From Sipunculus nudus (taxonomy: Eukaryota; Annelida; Sipuncula; Golfingiida; Sipunculidae), in contig CM049314.1 in the NCBI GenBank assembly GCA_026874595.1, forward strand, positions 15,864,729 through 15,928,728: DNA of 64,000 nt, in the 5' to 3' direction. This document shows positions 1 to 10,640 of this stretch, in pieces. The translations under genes were made by a program, and so were the position numbers. Each line of letters starts with the position of its first letter. Position 1 is the stretch's first letter. The notes under the pieces are model-generated. The model did not search any database. It saw only the letters and a program-made list of their open reading frames with translations, and was not told where the DNA came from.

Positions 1-440
1 GTACATCATACATAAGATTTCTACTGCGTACCTTGTACATCATACATAAGATGTCTACTGCGTACCTTGTACATCATACATAAGATTTCTACTGCGTACC
101 TTGTACATCATACATCAGATGTCTACTGCGTACCTTGTACATCATACATCAGATGTCTACTGCGTACCTTGTACATCATACATCAGATGTCTACTGCGTA
201 CCTTGTACATCATACATAAGATTTCTACTACGTATCTTGTACATCATACATAAGATGTCTACTGCGTACCGTGATCATCATACATCAGATGTCTACTGCG
301 TACCTTGTACATCATACATAAGATGTCTACTGCGTACCTTGTACATCATACATAAGATTTCTACTTCGTACCTTGTACATCACACATCATATTTCCACTG
401 CATACCTTGTACATCATATATCAGATTTCTACCGCGTGCT
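1..440. repeat. 34-bp minisatellite, left-truncated by window
   Basis: About 13 head-to-tail copies of a 34-bp unit; key segments are GTACATCATACATAAGA and TCTACTGCGTACC. Variants alternate ATAAG/ATCAG and GATTT/GATGT. The array is cut by the window edge, so its true length is unknown. Because 34 is not a multiple of 3, the open frame across it (135-500) is a repeat artefact. Confidence 0.95.
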
Positions 441-820
441 CCTGCAGGACGATGCATACATTTGTGTTTACAGCTTTTCATTGTAGCCTGGTATTTCTAA
501 AGAAAAAATGGTCAAACCACAGATCCCAGATCCGTTCATTCAATGTCAGAAGGCTTAATAATAACTTACATATTTTAGAGTCTTGTTCTCTTTCTTTCTG
601 ATTCAATATGCCCTGCAACTGTTCTGTTTATTAAATTAATTTGTAATTGTCTTAGGCCTTACAGTGTTGTTCAGGAAACAAAACAAAAGAACGCTTTGCG
701 TTTTAACGATGGAAAGTAAATTTATCCACAGGCCATGTGTTGCTTCTTTTCGTGGCTGCTGCAGTCTCATCGTAGTTTATTTCAACTTGTATCTGACAGC
801 TCTGATTCCTGAATCATGAT
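441..820. other. Unique AT-rich spacer
   Basis: No gene, RNA or element recognised between the 34-bp and 22-bp arrays. Confidence 0.6.
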
Positions 821-1138
821 GAGTGATGGTACTATCAGAGGTAAGTGATGGCATCATCGGAGGTAAATGATGACATCATGAGAGGTAAGTGATGACATCA
901 TGAGAGGTAAGTGATGACATCATCAGAGGTAAGTGATGGCACTATCAGAGTTAAGTGATGGCACTATCAGAGTTAAGTGATGGCACTATCAGAGTTAAGT
1001 GATGGCACTATCAGAGTTAAGTGATGGCACTATCAGAGTTAAGTGATGGCACTATCAGAGTTAAGTGATGGCACTATCAAAGGTAAGTGATGGCACTATC
1101 AGAGATAAGTGATGGCAATACTAGAGTTAAGTGAATGA
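821..1138. repeat. 22-bp minisatellite with splice-donor-like core
   Basis: About 14 copies of a 22-bp unit built on AAGTGATGGCACTATCAGAG. Left-hand units read GAGGTAAGTGATG, a full 5' splice-site consensus (GAG|GTAAGT). Most right-hand units carry GAGTTAAGTG instead, so the array splits into two subtypes. Confidence 0.95.
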
Positions 1139-1800
1139 TGATTTCGTACATCTTTATTTTCGACAAGGATCACTTTTACAACGAGGGGAGTAAAGTATAA
1201 TTAATCAGGACCTTATGTAATAAATGTCATCAATTCATGAGACAACAAAATACTCACATCCCCATAAGACCACTGTAAAACTATAAGCGATTTTGTGCTA
1301 TATCCATTACTGTTAATACTGACTTTCTCAAACCCCAGCATTCAAGACAAGCTACGGGGAAATATTTGACTTTTGTTGTGATAATCCTTGTGTACACCAC
1401 GCGCCCTCGAGCCAACACATTTTCGGCATAAGAAGTCCGTGTGGTGACACTGTAATGCCGGCTTATATACTGGTCATTGTGGTGTTAACAGACCGAGGGT
1501 GGGTAACTGTTTGATCTCTGGCCGTGGCCTTCATTTTCACACCCTGTCGTTGCTCCCGAGTCACATGTTTCCCGCCCATTACTTCCGCAGACGACACACA
1601 AACTACCGCAGACGATACACAAAACCAAAATCTTTAGCAAATTTTAGACGCCTACCCCACAGCATGCCACGCCTCTTACTGTGCATTTGTACTGAATCCC
1701 GTGTGGAGTCGTGACGGCTGTTAAGTGTATCTTAAGGATATGTACTGCATTCAATATTATTGATGTCTGAAGTCAATACAAACAACTACATTAATTGATA
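1139..1800. other. Unique spacer, no gene recognised
   Basis: A 71-codon open frame at 1499-1714 shows no recognisable motif. Its segment is slightly GC-richer than the surroundings. No splice-bounded exon could be defended. Confidence 0.55.
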
Positions 1801-2245
1801 TTTCTTCATATTAAAGCGAAAGAGCTACGTAAGCTGAAACATCTCAGTTTAAGTCTGCCTCCTGCTTATAAGTCCCTACATAATCTGACCCCAGATTACT
1901 TGAGTGTTTAATTGAACTTTAAAAGAAAACTTATAGAACGAGAACCTTATTTGATGATTAACTATTGGATGTACCATTTACCAAGATAAACATTTTTCCA
2001 AGACCGTAGTTTCTCTGTATTAGCAACCCGATTGTGGAACTATGTTCCATTTGATCTCCTGTCTTCAAGCAGTGTCATTTTTTTTAAACGGAACTTGAAA
2101 ACATATATGTTTAAAGGATTTTTTAGAAAACGTAACCGAGTCTTGGTTCGTATTTATTCATTGTAAAATTGGATCTCCTGAATGATATGTAAAGTGACAT
2201 TGTAAGATTTCAGTATTGAGCGCTATATAAATGTGAACGTAATGT
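1801..2245 (+). mobile_element. Decayed LINE (non-LTR retrotransposon) 3' fragment
   Basis: Conceptual translation gives two blocks typical of the end of LINE reverse-transcriptase proteins. Positions about 1870-1911 give YKSLHNLTPDYL. Positions 1999-2130 give a block containing DRSFSVLATRLWN, followed by a lysine-rich LKTYMFKG tail. The blocks lie in different frames and are broken by stops, so the copy is dead. The sequence then runs to GAGCGCTATATAAATG, which resembles the 3' end of CR1/L2-like LINEs in aquatic animals. The polymerase core and endonuclease are absent, so this is a 5'-truncated insertion. The family assignment is inferred from these motifs alone. Confidence 0.7.
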
Positions 2246-2261
2246 AACTTGTGAAAAGAGA

Positions 2262-2678
2262 ATACAGACATATACATAAACTGGCATTTCTGTAAAGTCA
2301 ATATAAACGAAAACATAAACTGGTTTTTCTGTTTAGTCAGTATAAACAAGTAGGTAAACTGGTTTTTCTGTTACTTAGTATAACAATGTACGTATACTGG
2401 TATTTATGTAACGTCAGTATGAACGAATACGTACACTGTTATTTCTTAAAGTCAGTATAAACAAATACGTACACTTGTATTTCTGTCATGTCAGTATAAA
2501 CAAACACCTAATCGAGTATTTCTGTAAAGTCAGTATACACGAATACGTAAACTATCATTTCTGTAAATGCATTATAAAGAAATATCCAAGCTGACATTTC
2601 TGTAAAATCAGTATATAAAGAGAAAATTCTATAAGTCTAAAAAGTTCAAAAGTTAATACATACAAATACGTAAACTGT
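2262..2678. repeat. 39-bp minisatellite next to LINE 3' end
   Basis: About 10 diverged copies of a 39-bp unit; key segments are AAACTGGTATTTCTGTAAAG and TCAGTATAAAC. It begins about 20 bp after the LINE tail and runs directly into the 37-bp array. Confidence 0.9.
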
Positions 2679-3925
2679 CATTGGCTCCGCTAGACCTGAC
2701 GTAAACTCGACGTTACATTGGCTCCGCTAGACCTGACGTAAACTCGACATTACATTGGCTCCGCTGGACCTGATGTAAAGTCAACGATACATTGGCTCCG
2801 CTGGACCTGACGTAAACTCGACGTTACATTGGCTCCGATAGACCGGATGTAAAGTCGACGTTACATTGGCTCCGCTAAACCTGACGTTAAATTGACGATA
2901 CATTGCCTCCGCTAGACCTGACGTTAACTCGACGTTACATTGGCTCCACTGGACCTGACGTAAATTCAACTATACATTGGCTCCGCTGGACCTGACGTAA
3001 ACTCGACGATACATTGGCTCCGCTAGACCTGACGTAAACTCGACATTACATTGGCTCCGTTAGACCTGACGTAAACTCGACGATACATTGGCTCCGCTAG
3101 ACCTGACGTAAACTCGATGATACATTGGCCCGGCTAGACCTGACGTTAACCTGAAGATACACTGGCCCAGATAGACCTGACGTAATTTTGACGTCACATG
3201 ATTCGGTCCGCTAGACCTGATGTTAACTCAACGATACATTGGCTCCGCTAGACCTGACGTCAACTCGATGATTTATATATATATTGGCTCCGCTAGACCT
3301 ATCATAAACTCGGCGATACATTAGCTCCGCCAGACCTGACGTAAACTCGAAGATACACTGGCTCCGCTAGACCTGACATAAACTCGACGATATATATATT
3401 GGCTCCGCTAGACCTAACATAAACTTGACGATACATTGCCTCCGCTAGACCTGACGTAAACTCGAAGATACACTGGCCCTGCTAGACCTGACGTAACCTT
3501 GACGTCACATTGGCTCCGCTGGACCTGATGTTAACTCGACGATACATTGGCTCCGCCAGACCTGACATAATCTCGACGATACATTGGCTCCGACAGACCT
3601 GACGTTACCTCGACGTTTCATTTGCTCCGGAAGACCTGACGTAAAAGTGGACGTTACATTTGCCTCGTCATATCTGACGTTAACTCAACGTTACATTTGC
3701 TCCGCTAGACCTGACGTTAATTCGACAATACATTGATTTGGCTAGACCTGACGTTAACTCGACAATACATTGATTCCGCTAGGCCTGACGTAAATTCGAC
3801 GTTTATCGAGCTCAGCTAAACCTGACTTAAACTCGACGTTACACTGGCTTTGCTAGACCTGACGTTAATTTTGGGGTACATTGGCTCCGCTAGACCCGAC
3901 GTTAACTCGACAGTACATTCACTTG
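2679..3925. repeat. 37-bp minisatellite rich in TGACGTAA
   Basis: About 33 copies of a 37-bp unit containing CATTGGCTCCGCTAGACC followed by TGACGTAAACTCGAC. Units are fairly diverged, and a few carry short TATATA insertions (near 3271 and 3391). About 14 units keep an intact TGACGTAA. The open frame at 2781-2969 (minus) is a repeat artefact. Confidence 0.95.
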
Positions 3926-4374
3926 GCAGAACGGCACCTGTCCATAACGCGCACTCCAATCTCACGAGAAAATTCACTTTGACAAGGGTAAACAAATTAT
4001 AGTTGGAATTTGTCTAACACTTAGTACACGACTTCTTCTATGGTAATACTTCTAAGAAGCGGGGATTCTTTTTAGTGCAGTTGAATGACATAGGGCAAGT
4101 ATATAATACCCTTATGAGTGCGTTACCCTGTGATAGTAAACGACCCATTGCTGTCCCCATTCTACCCCTGCAAAACTTTGTAATTAGCAGTATAACTTAC
4201 ACTAAAAACAAAAATATAATGTCACAGCTTACATGAAAAAATGACAATGCTGCATCTCTATATCCCGACTAGCTGTATAATATTGAAACATAAAATATAA
4301 TATAATATTGAATAGATCCGAATATGCTTAAATGATACATAAATAACAATGATACCTTTAGGAAACATGGGCTA
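3926..4374. other. Unique AT-rich spacer
   Basis: Nothing recognised. Confidence 0.6.
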
Positions 4375-4815
4375 TTGTAATAATGGTTTGAAAAGGTTCT
4401 GTTCGGGGTCGTTAATCTGATCATTAATAACCATAGTTTGACAAGGTTTGGCTCATGGTATGTCTGATTCATGTTAAACATGGTTTGACAAGGGTTCGGT
4501 TCCGTGTATATCTGATCATTTATAACCATGGTTTGACAAATGTTCGGTTCGGTATGTATTTGATCATTTATAACCATGGTTTGACAAGGGTTCGGTTAGG
4601 GGTACATCTGATCATTTATAACCATGGTTTGACAAGGGTTCGGTAAGGGGTACATCCGATCATTTATAACCATGGTTTGACAAGGGTTCGGTTAGGGGTA
4701 TATCTGATCATTTATAACATTGTTTGACAAGGGTTCGGTTCGCGGTATATCTGATTATTTATAATTATCCTTGACAAGGTTCTTTTTTTTTGGCATGTCT
4801 GATCATTTATACCAT
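4375..4815. repeat. 48-bp minisatellite
   Basis: About nine copies of a 48-bp unit containing GATCATTTATAACCATGG and TTTGACAAGGGTTCGG; outer copies are more diverged. The unit is a multiple of 3, which explains the open frames on both strands (4455-4646 and 4269-4577). Confidence 0.95.
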
Positions 4816-5699
4816 ATTATATAAAGGATGACGAGAAAAAGCCTCGTCTTTATGTGTTTTGTCAGTAGCATAAAATGTTTTCTCTCAAACCCAATTAAAG
4901 GGCATGGTATGATAACCAGGTCTGCCCTTAATACTGTATACCGAGCCTACAAACGGAAAGCGCGGTGTCACTAAGTGCAGCCACATCTTATTCGCATGTT
5001 AAAAAAATAATCACTGAGAGAATGCTAGCGGTCTTGCGATGCCTTGATCTTCCCTATGCCATCATGGTGGTTTTTACTTCCTCACTATTGGAATGACATT
5101 TAAATTAATATCACAAAAGCCACAGAGTTACCTAACCGACGACTTTGTGGCTTTTGGACATTTGTCACGGTGCTCTTTTTTGCGTCGTGATAGAACTAAC
5201 TGTTCACGCGGAGATACAGCCTACTTCATTTCTCTACGTCTACATAGCTCTCCTGATCTGAACATGTCCTCATCGTGTTCATGAAATACATGCACATGCT
5301 TTTCTCAGCAGCAAGATTTATCACCCAATTTAAGATGGTATTCAAGTTATATTACAAATTCCAAGTTATTTCTTCTAAAAGAAAACCGAATATGTGTGTG
5401 TGTAAAGCACTGGGCTGCGACTGTTGGCGACTAGTTGGAGATACAACATTGCGAGAAAATACGCGAACTAGCAACAATTTTCACCGGGAATCACACAAAA
5501 ATGGTATAATTAACATTAACGAATGTCGGATGGACTTCCGGCGAAATTTGGGCCAAAGTTCGTGTCGGCTTCTCATACACGTGGTGCGAGTATTGCTCGA
5601 CATTCGCGCCATGGTCGCACATTTGCACTTGCAACTAGTTTATAGTTTTGTCTCATATCAATCAGAACTTAGTTACACAGGTCGTCAAACAAATCTCCT
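4816..5699. other. Unique region with possible MITE at 5410-5660
   Basis: An open frame of 152 codons (5275-5733, plus) has no recognisable domain. Its GC-richer core contains GCGACTAGTTG on the left and CAACTAGT on the right in inverted order. This looks more like a short non-autonomous transposon than an exon. No target-site duplication could be defined. Confidence 0.3.
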
Positions 5700-6060
5700 G
5701 CAACATGAATGGAACCGCAGAATCAATCAATGATCCAGCAAAGCAAATAAAAAAAAACAAACAACAAAGTCCAGCAGAATTATTTGAAAGACAAAACCAA
5801 ACAAAACTCCAGCAAAATCAATGGAACGACACAACCGATCAATGTTCGATCAAAATGAATGTGACATGAATAAAATGATCTCTAGCAAAAGGAATGGAAC
5901 CCAGGATTAAAAAATGTTCCAGCAGAGTAAGACAGATAAAAAAATTCCAGCAGAACAAGACCAACCAAACTCCAGCAGAATGAATAAAAAGAACATCCGA
6001 TAAAAAAATCCAGCAAAATGAATCGAACGAAAAAAATAAATTAAAAAAAAAGACCGAGTT
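5700..6060. repeat. Degenerate A-rich tandem repeat
   Basis: At least six irregularly spaced (25-110 bp) copies of CCAGCARAATGAATGGAAC-like segments separated by A-runs. Purines, mainly A, dominate the plus strand, so the minus-strand open frames (5839-6173) read as Phe/Leu-rich low-complexity sequence. Confidence 0.7.
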
Positions 6061-7613
6061 AAATACAAAAAAAAAATAAACAGAGCGAAAAAATAAACAA
6101 ACCACAAGGGCAATACCATCACCCAGGTCGGGCAGCAAACCAAACAAAAATCATTTATTAAAAAATAATACACGAATTGTCTTGAATTTGTTCCGTATGT
6201 TTATCTTGGATAACTTTGTCGATATGCTTCACTAACTACCCTATAGTCGCATGTATACTTTGGCTCAGAGACCATGTACATGCAGCTGCGCCTCATAAGA
6301 GGGGTGGGGTATGTTACTGTATGAAACTACTTTTAGTAGAAATCACAAACATCCAATATCCAACCTTGATTCTCTTGCAATAAAATTCCTTAAAAAGCCC
6401 TGTATTTAACGTCACTGTTAAAATGTAACGTCAAGGGAGTAAGCAGCTCACGCGTACCGCTAGCATGGTAACAGAGACGCTGCATGTTTGTACATATTTC
6501 AAAGTGAATATGGAGTATATAAGAATCGTTCGTCTTGATTTTTTTAACTGTTTACACTTTTTTTCCAGCACTTTGTTGGAACGTGTCAAACCACATGCAG
6601 TCACGCTGCAGTTCATGTTGTACTGCAGGTCCGCAGTAAATTTTTTTTTACATCAAATGTTATTTCCTTCATAAGACACACGCACATTTAATCAGAAAAT
6701 ATTATGTCCTCAACAGAATGTCATGTAAATCCATATTAACAAGTACCGGTAGGAATACATAATTTTAATCCATGATTCATTCGTCTGCCACAGTTTAGTT
6801 TTTATATCCAGTATAGGGAATTTAGGGCAGCTTCACTTGGAAAGGTCATTCTTAGACTTTTACTTTATGTGATCTTTATATACGCCCGTGTCATTGTTGT
6901 ACTTATATATATGTACATTATATTTATTTGAGGCCGCTCCTCATCGGTTTTGTTAACCTGGCACGGTTTCCATATCATGTCGGCGTAGAATGAGAGCCGA
7001 GATAGACACGCTTGGTAAAAGAGACACATATTTGTCACAAGAAATTAATTTATGAAAGCATACCAACATGACGGCTGTAAAAGCCCAACTCCATTCCTGT
7101 CCGAAACATAACCTATGCAAGAACAACAACCCTTACACACATACACACACACATATATATACATATATATATATATATATTAATATAATGCACGGTATTA
7201 TATATGGACTCAACCTTTTAACAGCAGTATATGTCTGGTATAGTTGAATACAAAAAGTTGGCATACGCCATGAAAAATGAGACAGATATTAAATTATGTT
7301 GTCTCATAAAATTGAAAAGTGAGGTGCGTATTGCTTGAAAACTGCTACCATTGTAATGAATCAGCAGAAAAACATATGACAAACCATAAATAGTTTTAAC
7401 GACACTGGTGTTATAAAGCGAAACGTGAAAGGCGACTTTTGTTTATTGAAAAGTACATCTATATTCACTTGTAATGCTATAGCTATAAATCAATAAATGT
7501 ACGAAGAAATGAGTGAGTACTTCAGGAAAATAATAGTACTAATCTTAACCATTTTTCCCAAGTGTCTTTTAGGGCAGGCTATAGGCTCTACCCTAAGAAT
7601 CATTTACAACTGA

Positions 7614-7618
<5 letters not shown>
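6061..7618. other. AT-rich unique region
   Basis: No gene recognised. Short open frames at 6431-6674 occur on both strands without motifs. A CA/TA simple repeat lies at about 7138-7180. Confidence 0.6.

Positions 7619-7688
<70 letters not shown>
7619..7688. repeat. (TA)n microsatellite
   Basis: Nearly uninterrupted TA dinucleotides, directly before the short spacer leading to the 60-bp array. Confidence 0.97.
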
Positions 7689-7769
7689 ATATAAAATTAT
7701 AGAAGAGTACATAAGGTATATAGGTCAGATGAATAATAAAGTACCGACAGAATCCTTTACAACTGAAGA

Positions 7770-9505
7770 CCACTAACGTCTGCCACTGATGTTTTTGCTG
7801 ACACGGGACATATACGTAACGTTCAACAAGAGCCGAAGTCTGACACTGATGTTTATGCAGACACGGAACATACATGAAACGTTCAACAAGAGCCGAGGTC
7901 AGACACTGACGTTTTCGTTGAAACAGGACATATATGAAGCGTTCGACAAGAGCCGAGGTCTGACACAGTTTTTTATAATGACACAGGACATATATGAAAC
8001 GTTCAATAAGGGCCGATGTCTGACGATGACGTTTTTTTCTGGCACGGGACATATATGTAAAGTTTATCAAGAGCCGAGGTATGACACCTGTTTGTGCTGA
8101 TATAGTACATATGTAATGTTCGAGGGCCGAGGTCTGACACTGACGTTTTTGTTGACACGGAACATATAGGTAAAGGTTCAACAAGGGCCGATGTCAGACA
8201 CTGACGTTTCTGCTGACACGGGACTTTATGTAACGTTCAACAAGGGCCGCGGTCTGACACTGACGTTTTTGTTGAACGGGACATATAGGTAACGTTCAAC
8301 AAGAGCCGAGGTCTGATCCTGACGGTTTTTGTTGAAACGGGACGTATATGAAACGTTCAACAAGAGCAGAAGTCTGACACTGATATTTATGCTGACACGG
8401 GACATATATGTAAAGTTTTTCAAGAGCCGAGGTATGACACATGTTTGTGCTGATAAAGGACAAATATGTAATGTTCAAAGGCCGAGGTCTGACACTGACG
8501 TTTTTGTTGACACGGAACATATAGGTAAAGGTTCAACAAGGGCCGATGTCTGACACTGACTTTTTTGCTGACACGGGACATATATACAACGTTTATTTAG
8601 GGCCGTGGTCTGAAACTGACGTTTTGCTGACATCGGTCATATATGTAACGTTAAACAAGGGCCGTGGCCTGAAACTGACGTTTCTGCTGACATGGGACAT
8701 ATGTGTAAGGTTCAACAAGGGCCGAGGTCTGACACTGATGTTTTTGCTGAGAAAGGACATATATGTAAAGCTCAACAAGGGCCGAGGTCTGACACTGACG
8801 TTTCTACTGACACGGGACATATATGTTATGTTCAACGAGGGCCGAGGTCTGACAATGACGTTTTTGTTGAAACGGGACATATATGAATCGTTCAACAAGA
8901 GCCGAAGTCTGACACTGATGTGTATACTGACACGGGACATACATGAAACGTTCAACAAGAGCCGAGGTCTGACACTGACGTTTTTTGTTGAAACGGGACA
9001 TATATGAAACGTTCAACAAAAGCCAAGGTCTGACAGTGATGTTTATGCTGACACGGGATATATCTGAAACGTTCAACAAGGACATAGGTCTGACACTGTC
9101 GTTTTTTTTTCTGACACGGGACATGTAGGAAACGTTTAACAAGTGTCTCACTGACTATGACTTTTTTTCTGACACGAGACATATATGTAGAGTTCCTCAA
9201 TAGCCGAGGTATGACATATGTTTTTGCTGATATAGGACATATTAGTAATGTTCAAGGGCCGAGGTCTGACACTGACGTTTTTGTTGACACGGAACATATA
9301 GGTAAAGGTTCAACAAGTGCCGATGTCTGACACTGACGTGACACGGGACATATAGGAAACGTTCAACAAGGGCCGTGGTCTGAAACTGACGTTTTTGCTT
9401 ACACGGGACATATATGTAACGTCCAACAAGGGCCGTGGTCTAAAACTGACGTTTCTGCTGACATGGGACATATATGTAACGTTCCACATGGAAAATATGA
9501 CACCC
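7770..9505. repeat. 60-bp minisatellite, open on both strands
   Basis: About 29 copies of a 60-bp unit; key segments are GTTCAACAAGGGCCGAGGTC, TGACACTGACGTTTTTGCTG and ACACGGGACATATATG. Some units are shortened to about 54-57 bp. Sixty is a multiple of 3 and the consensus has few stops, so runs of 60-165 codons are open on both strands with a 20-residue period (for example VERFIYVPCQ on minus). Frames break at each shortened unit and no start or splice context supports translation. I call it non-coding. Confidence 0.95.
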
Positions 9506-10418
9506 ATCGTTTTTACAACAAGAGCAGGGCGTCAAAAAATTAGCATGACACCACTGAGCTCTTTACTTACGCCGTCTGCTGCCATGTCGCACGTTTTTAT
9601 TTTGCTCCTGTGTTGCCAGTGCATTTTATGCCCGTGTAATCGGACTCCACTTGACGCGAGGTCTTTCCAGCCAGTATACGGCCGGCTTGTGGACCTTGCC
9701 CTCGTGTTTTACTAATTGAAGCGAATCCTACGGAACGGTAACGTAATTTCTGCCGCTAGGGTGACAGACAAGAAGAACGACGAAAATTGAGACGCCCTGA
9801 CCCCGGAGATCAAAACGAAAATTAAAGGTCATTTCTAATATGGCTCCTCTTGCGTCAGACTTGTAATCACAGGACGCCGCCTCAAATGCCCAAGTTTTTT
9901 ACCCCTAAACCGCTGTCTTAATTTTTTGTGGATACCAGTTTTGTTCGGCATTCGAGTTTTAATATTGTGTGACTGAAATGAATAATTTCCAGGTTAAATG
10001 ACAAGCACATGTTAAGAAAAAATCTAACAATCACATATATGTACATATTTATTTTTATGTTCTCATTTTATATATTTTCTGATTATTTGATTATCTTTGC
10101 TCTCCTTGAATTCCACTGATTTATTTGTCTGAGCGAATGTCAGTTTTCTGTTTGAAAATTTATGCAGACACGGACCTTTCATTGTACCAAATTTTATGAG
10201 ATGGATTTGCAAGTAGTGGATATCAGTATCTGAAAGCAAAAGCCGATCCCGAAAATGTTTTAACACTACAAGTAAACTTAAAGGAATACAGCTGAAAGCC
10301 ATACACTTAATGGTAAGACACAATTACATTTGCCACATAAACCAAAACCGTCAACCAATTGTAACTGATAAAGTATATAAATGTTGGTGTTCTGGGTAAT
10401 CTAACAGTTTTTCCAGCC
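9506..10418. other. Unique region
   Basis: The first 350 bases are relatively GC-rich and the rest AT-rich. The open frames at 9395-9715 (which starts inside the array) and 10063-10323 have no recognisable motifs. Confidence 0.55.
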
Positions 10419-10434
10419 GGGGGGGGGGGGGGGG
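10419..10434. repeat. Poly-G tract
   Basis: Sixteen consecutive G on the plus strand, just left of a perfect palindrome. Confidence 0.95.
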
Positions 10435-10451
10435 TTGCTGCATAACAGTCA

Positions 10452-10481
10452 AATCATTAAACACAAGAGAGCTGATAGACC

Positions 10482-10543
<62 letters not shown>

Positions 10544-10571
10544 GGTCTATCAGCTCTCTTGTGTTTAATGA

Positions 10572-10573
<2 letters not shown>
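10452..10573. repeat. Perfect 122-bp palindrome with (TA)n centre
   Basis: The left arm (10452-10484, from AATCATTAAACACAAGAG to GACCCGA) and the right arm (10541-10573) are exact reverse complements over 33 bases. The 56-bp (TA)n between them is itself self-complementary, so the whole interval can fold into a 61-bp perfect stem. It may be a young fold-back element or a palindromic AT-rich repeat. A mis-joined assembly is an alternative. Confidence 0.9.
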
Positions 10574-10615
<42 letters not shown>

Positions 10616-10640
10616 TTATATATATAATTGTATATATATA
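10574..10640. repeat. Interrupted (TA)n
   Basis: TA runs separated by TTTATA, continuing from the palindrome. Confidence 0.9.

Noticed and set aside
4269-4646. Frames on both strands in the 48-bp array as paired genes
   Set aside because: The unit is a multiple of three and lacks stops; repeat artefact.
5275-5733. 152-codon frame as a gene
   Set aside because: No domain, low-complexity end, and inverted ACTAGTTG words suggest a short transposon.
7687-9507. Long overlapping frames with a 20-residue repeat as a repetitive protein gene
   Set aside because: They exist on both strands at once, break at every shortened unit, and are fully explained by a 60-bp tandem repeat.
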